Below, piece after piece: positions 60,601-64,000 of a DNA stretch of 64,000 nucleotides. The position numbers and the translations under genes were made by a program. The notes beneath the pieces are model-generated. The model was not told where the DNA came from, did no database searches, and saw only the letters and a program-made list of their open reading frames with translations. The stretch comes from Clytia hemisphaerica (lineage: Eukaryota; Cnidaria; Hydrozoa; Leptothecata; Clytiidae), in NCBI GenBank assembly GCA_902728285.1, contig CACVBU010000024.1, forward strand, positions 124,001 through 188,000. Reading direction: 5' to 3'. Every line of letters begins with the position of its first letter. The stretch's first letter is position 1.

Positions 60601-63600
60601 AAAAAGTTTCTTAAAATATTTTTTACGTATAAGAAGTATAATCCATAGAGACCTGCGATTCAAACTAGATTAGGATAACGCTATCACTGTATCTCACTAA
60701 CATTCTGCCGATTGATAATTTGAGGGTTTTGAATCCCAAGCTTTTCCAGGCAGGGTGTTAGGGAAATAAGGTGATAGACTCTCTACCTTCGCTCACATGT
60801 CAAACTAAAAACATTCAAATTATTTTAGCGGAACACCTTGCGTTTTTCCCCACTCCTTTACAAATCGAAAAGAAATCACCATTGATTTTCACAACTCGTC
60901 CTATCGATCTACGAAATGGGAACGAACTGCTGATCTCTTCTATGCATGGTTGCTGTGGCACCTTAATCATCTCCGTCAAAGGCATAACACGACCAGTATT
61001 TATCAAAGAATTGAAAAAATCTGATGAAAACACACAGTATACTTTCAATTGCCAATTAAATTATGCGGGTGCACATCAGGTAATAAAAACTTTTAACCTT
61101 TTTGTTACCATATTTCGTTTCAAATTATCTTTTTAGAAAAAAGGCTGTACAGGGTGTCCCGAAAATCGAGCTCGAACATGATTCTGAGTTTCTGAGTAGA
61201 AGGTTGTTGCGTGTGTTTAACAAAATGTAAAAAAATATATACCAACACAATCATTGTTTTTATAAGAGTCATTATGATTAAAAAATTGACTTTCTTTACA
61301 ATTTTCATGACATTAAAGTTATTGAGAATTGTTTTTTGTAAAAGTTATTCATAAAAGATGTCTCGTGACAATTAATATGACACAGAGAGAAACTTTGATA
61401 AACAGTGCAAATTTAGTGAAACACACAAGAGCTTTCTTTCTATGGAAGTGGTACGACTTGATACTTTTTTTTCGAGACACCCTGTATGTACAAGCATGTT
61501 CATGGTACAAGTGACAAATATTTAAGTGGAAAAAAGAGATGTGATTACGTCAAATCATACGAGTTTTCAGAATTTGGACATGGGGTTGAAAAAGGGACTT
61601 TTCAGAAAATACATAATCCCGGGGGGGGGGTACTAGGGTTGGCGAATGAGGGGTATGTGCGTACGGGACCTCCGAAAACCGACCCTTAGAGAGACTAATT
61701 TAAAACTTTCTGATTTTTCCGACCCTTAGAGAGACTTTGAAAGGTGAAAAAACCGACCCTTACCGTCCGCACATACCCATCATCCATTTTTGCCTAATTA
61801 CCCCCCCCCCCCGGGTACATAATGACATACATTTATCCTTACATGTTTAGCTTGTATTGGTTTATCTACCTACGAGTTTGGAAAGCTACCTTATTGTCGA
61901 CAAAATTATTACCAAGGGAACGACATACGGTCCTTCTTTAAGTAAGTACAACAAAGGCATTGATTCCCTTTTTATTGATACCCCTAGTTTCTAAATTCAG
62001 CCATTTCTCAAATTAGAAAATATGTGAAAAATTTTCAAATGGAAAGAAGATCCCATACTTATGCGGGGGGGGGGGGGGGGGCGTACGGGGTTTGTGATTT
62101 CCGAAATACCGAATAATTTTGCCAAAATTTCCGCAATTCCATAAAAGAATACTTGCAATTCCGATACCGATTTTTTTGGGTATTTTTCCTCGTTTTGACT
62201 AATTTTTCATCAAATTTGATTTTTCATGTATGAATTCCGAAAAAAGGGGATAAAAACTTTATAATACCGAAATTTCAAAGCAAAACTTCATGGATTTCCG
62301 ATACCGAAACACTTTCAGAATTCCGAAATACCGAAGGAATTTGGCCTGAATTCCGAAATTCCGAAGAAAAAAGGGTCGATTTCCGCAATTCTGAAAAACC
62401 GTACGCCCCCCCCCCACTTATGCTAGTTCCTCCTTTCTGTTAGTCTACACAATAGACAGCTCCAGGCTTTTAGGCCTTACTAGTAGAGTAGGAGTTTTAT
62501 GCTCGAGACGAAGGAAGATATGACGTAGCCTACCTTTTTGTTTATTGTTAAATTGGTGTTACATGGTGTTACTTTGATAGGGTTAATTTTAACGTGGATT
62601 CAATTTCGTGAACCAGCCAAAAATCAGTGAGAAAAAGCCTGGAAAACGCCATTTTTGAGCCTAAAATATGATCCTTATAATTTCGCATGGATTTAATTTC
62701 GCGAGTCATCAATTTCACGCGATTTCGCGAGTTTTATTTTCACGAAAAAGTCAAAAATTCGCAAAAACACGAAATTGAATCTCCCGAAAATTAATCCAAT
62801 TAGAGTATTATTTTATTATTCATTGTGTGAGATTGTATACTAAGATTGATTTATTTTTAATAGCTTCACTAACATGGTTGACTGAAATGGACAAGTTGTC
62901 CTATCCGATACCTGATATTATGAAAATAGCTTTGAGCATTTACGCAGACCCATCGAAAGATTTCGGTATTTATTGGTATTCAGTGAGTAATACTGGAACG
63001 ATTAAAATTCCCGATCGTTACGGATTTCAAAATCGTGGTGAAAAGTTTTCACAATCATCTTCTCCTCCACATATACCGAAGATTAAAACAGTTTCAGACA
63101 AAATAGAATACACGATGTTTACAGTAATTGTAGATGTTAAAATTTCTCATGGTGAGGTTGGTGAGGAGTACCTCTTTCAATTCGGCAGAGAAGAATCAAA
63201 CATCAACACGCATTTCACTGTCACCATTCAAAGTGGATTCATTTTTTTCAAGTAAGCATCTGTTCTTTTTAGGAAGTACCTACCTAAAGCCTAACTCAAA
63301 AATTAGATCATAAATTTTTTCTTGTAGTCGGGAAATCACAAACTGATTTTCATAGTCGAATATTTACAGTCAGCAACACTTTATCAAATGGCAAGAACTT
63401 CCATCTAGGAATTATTTCCCGAACAAGAAGATGGTGTTATCAACTTTCCCGATTTTTACCCGTCTCCCGCCATCTTTGTGCTCCTTTCGGGAATTATGTG
63501 CCGAATAATGGAAAAATGGAATTTTTTATCTTCACTACATTAGAAATCGGGAAATGGGATACGTTCTTCCTAATTTGTTAAAGCGACGTCAAAAGATCGA

Positions 63601-63873
63601 ATGTATGGAGCCCGAAAACCTGGGCTCCAATAATTTGAAAAAGTCGCAAAGTGGAATAGTCATTACTGCGTAGAAAAGAAGCCTTGACAATACTTTCCAT
63701 TTAAATATAGTGTTACCGAATGACTTGTTGAGTTTGGCAATTGTTTTTGTAGAACACAAGAAGATATGACGAACACATCAGCACGTGTTTTGAATGACCA
63801 GTGGACAACCGTTGCTATCAAAGGAGAGGTCGTGAATGGAACGCAACAATTGCAAATCTTTTTCGATTCTAAG
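48630..63873 (+). CDS. Large secreted multidomain protein, first 20 exons (incomplete)
   Basis: Exons: 48630-48647, 48840-48906, 49174-49481, 49793-49934, 50346-50575, 51671-51842, 52362-52535, 52686-52829, 52916-53359, 54580-54839, 55258-55402, 56462-56815, 57404-57793, 58050-58433, 58598-58735, 59783-60277, 60829-61079, 61851-61941, 62864-63251, 63753-63873. All are GT-AG and in phase, giving 1572 codons and continuing rightward. Residues 1-19 are a signal peptide (MKNFILILVLLQLLTKLFG). Residues 29-178 fit an F5/8 type C (discoidin) domain (SHPWWCGSMQDEWFTVYF, IQVEFYGC). Residues 567-701 are a second Cys-bounded, possibly related module (VCDHS to ITCEDG). Residues 702-1123 have short beta-rich repeats that could be propeller-like. 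Residues 1403-1572 look laminin-G-like (WTTVAIKGEVV, LQIFFDSK). The rest I do not recognise. Most introns are phase 1, as in shuffled extracellular proteins. The donors of exons 8 and 14 are the weakest. Confidence 0.8.
50963..51476. mobile_element. TA-flanked MITE in an intron of the large gene
   Basis: The ends CTCTTAGGTTCCAAATA and TATTTGGAACCTAAGAG are perfect inverted repeats, with a second inverted block just inside (AAGAGCAGCCACC). TA flanks both sides (50961-50962 and 51477-51478). A small hairpin (AACGGGGCCCCCCGTTT) sits in the left arm only. The interior carries loosely repeated TTTTCCAGGAG and AACAGAT phrases, like the element at 42925-43487. It lies between exons 5 and 6. Confidence 0.75.
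53865..54236. mobile_element. TTTCGCG-rich inverted-repeat element
   Basis: CTTTAAGGGCAGAAAGTTTC and GTTTCTGCCCTTAAAG are inverted with a small mismatch, and the interior repeats TTTCGCG, CGCGAAA and close variants. No duplication is clear. It lies in intron 9. Related CGCGAAA-bearing sequence occurs at about 56110-56210, 56940-57080 and 62570-62800. Confidence 0.6.
54961..55229 (-). mobile_element. ACACCCC-family MITE, complete copy 3
   Basis: 269 bp with ends ACACTCCCTTCTCACAGACC and GGTCTGTGAGAAGGGGGTGT, and a perfect 6-bp duplication ATCATG (54955-54960 and 55230-55235). It lies in intron 10 with its right end 28 bp before exon 11, so the acceptor region sits directly beside it. Orientation is opposite to the copies at 5060 and 17651. 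Confidence 0.83.
55403..56461. other. Intron 11 of the large gene: dispersed repeat
   Basis: Sequence from about 55418 to 55735 (AGTCTACACAATATACAGCT, AGTAGGAGTTTTACGCTCG, AGGAAGATATGACGTAGCCT) recurs at about 62440-62535 with its middle deleted, so it is a dispersed repeat. CGCGAAA-type sequence follows near 56130-56210. Confidence 0.5.
58736..59782. other. Intron 15 of the large gene: inverted repeat, no exon found
   Basis: TTTCCCATCCAGAACGCCCG near 58980 recurs inverted near 59115-59145 (CGCATTCTGGATGGGAAAT), an element of about 180 bp. A second small palindrome (CCATGTAAAA and TTTTACATGG) lies at 59224-59283. The 92-codon frame at 59396-59674 does not join the gene in phase. Confidence 0.45.
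61150..61484. mobile_element. Tc1/mariner-type MITE
   Basis: The ends CAGGGTGTCCCGAAA and TTCGAGACACCCTG are inverted with one mismatch and flanked by TA (61148-61149 and 61485-61486). CAGGGTGTCCC is a common Tc1/mariner terminus. 335 bp with no transposase; lies in intron 17. Confidence 0.75.
61618..61815. mobile_element. 198-bp element with G-run ends and 8-bp duplication
   Basis: The ends are CCCGGGGGGGGGG and CCCCCCCCCCGGG, with inner inverted matches (GGGTATGTGCG against CCGCACATACCC). TACATAAT flanks both sides (61610-61617 and 61816-61823), a perfect 8-bp duplication. CCGACCCTTAGAGAGACT occurs twice inside. It lies in intron 17, shortly before exon 18. Confidence 0.82.
62065..62415. 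mobile_element. 351-bp element with G-run ends and 8-bp duplication
   Basis: The left end is a long G run then CGTACGG; the right end is CCGTACG then a C run. ACTTATGC flanks both sides (62057-62064 and 62416-62423). The interior is a chain of degenerate AATTCCGAAAT and ATACCGA phrases. It lies in intron 18. Confidence 0.82.
62570..62800. repeat. CGCGAAA-type repeat in intron 18
   Basis: GGTTAATTTTAACGTGGATT near the left and AATCTCCCGAAAATTAATCC near the right are loosely inverted, with TTTCGCGAG-type motifs between. Probably a decayed relative of the element at 53865-54236. Confidence 0.4.
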
Positions 63874-64000
63874 GTAGGGACCACATCATCACCATGGGCC
63901 CCTGCGAACCGTTTGATGTGAGGAGGTAAAACTTTTGGGAAAATTGCCGCCCAACTTTATCTAAACACCTTAAAATGCTTCTTAATTGGATGAAAACAGG

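Overview
The window is AT-rich nuclear DNA from an invertebrate animal. Three genes have many introns with GT-AG borders, coding exons are short, and the products are animal-type: acid ceramidase, nucleoside diphosphate kinase, a cystine-knot secreted factor, and a large extracellular protein with a discoidin-like and a laminin-G-like domain. Non-LTR retrotransposon remains and many short inverted-repeat elements fill the space between and inside the genes. I cannot name the phylum from the sequence. All genes read on the + strand and there is no operon-like packing.

Layout. 312-1274: the last three exons of an unrecognised gene that starts left of the window. 1.3-11.2 kb: no gene; repeats, including a piggyBac-like element, a 30-bp minisatellite and a hAT-like element carrying a nested one. 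11320-11715: a single-exon cystine-knot protein. 14755-21877: acid ceramidase in 16 exons, with repeats in its introns. 22817-37443: a 14.6-kb foldback-type transposon with a perfect 8-bp target duplication. Its arms are arrays of a 25-bp repeat, and it carries two CR1/L2-like LINE copies and an inner palindrome with a Pro/Thr-rich repeat. 37.9-44.6 kb: several nested inverted-repeat elements and a LINE tail. 45898-48319: nucleoside diphosphate kinase in four exons, with a mitochondrial-type N-terminus. 48630-63873: the first 20 exons (1572 codons) of a very large secreted protein that continues past the right edge.

The ceramidase, kinase and large-protein models were built by hand. Every junction is GT-AG and in frame, which is the main support for them. 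Most transposon borders were set from terminal inverted repeats plus target-site duplications. Two short-element families recur and can be defined by their ends: one with ACACCCC ends and 6-bp duplications (six copies), and one with CAGTC ends and 5-bp duplications (three elements).

The most unusual item is the giant foldback element. Its outer 130 bp are about 98% identical between ends and its duplication is perfect, so it looks young, yet no transposase is visible in it. The large secreted protein is the most unusual gene: apart from the discoidin-like and laminin-G-like parts I do not recognise its domains.
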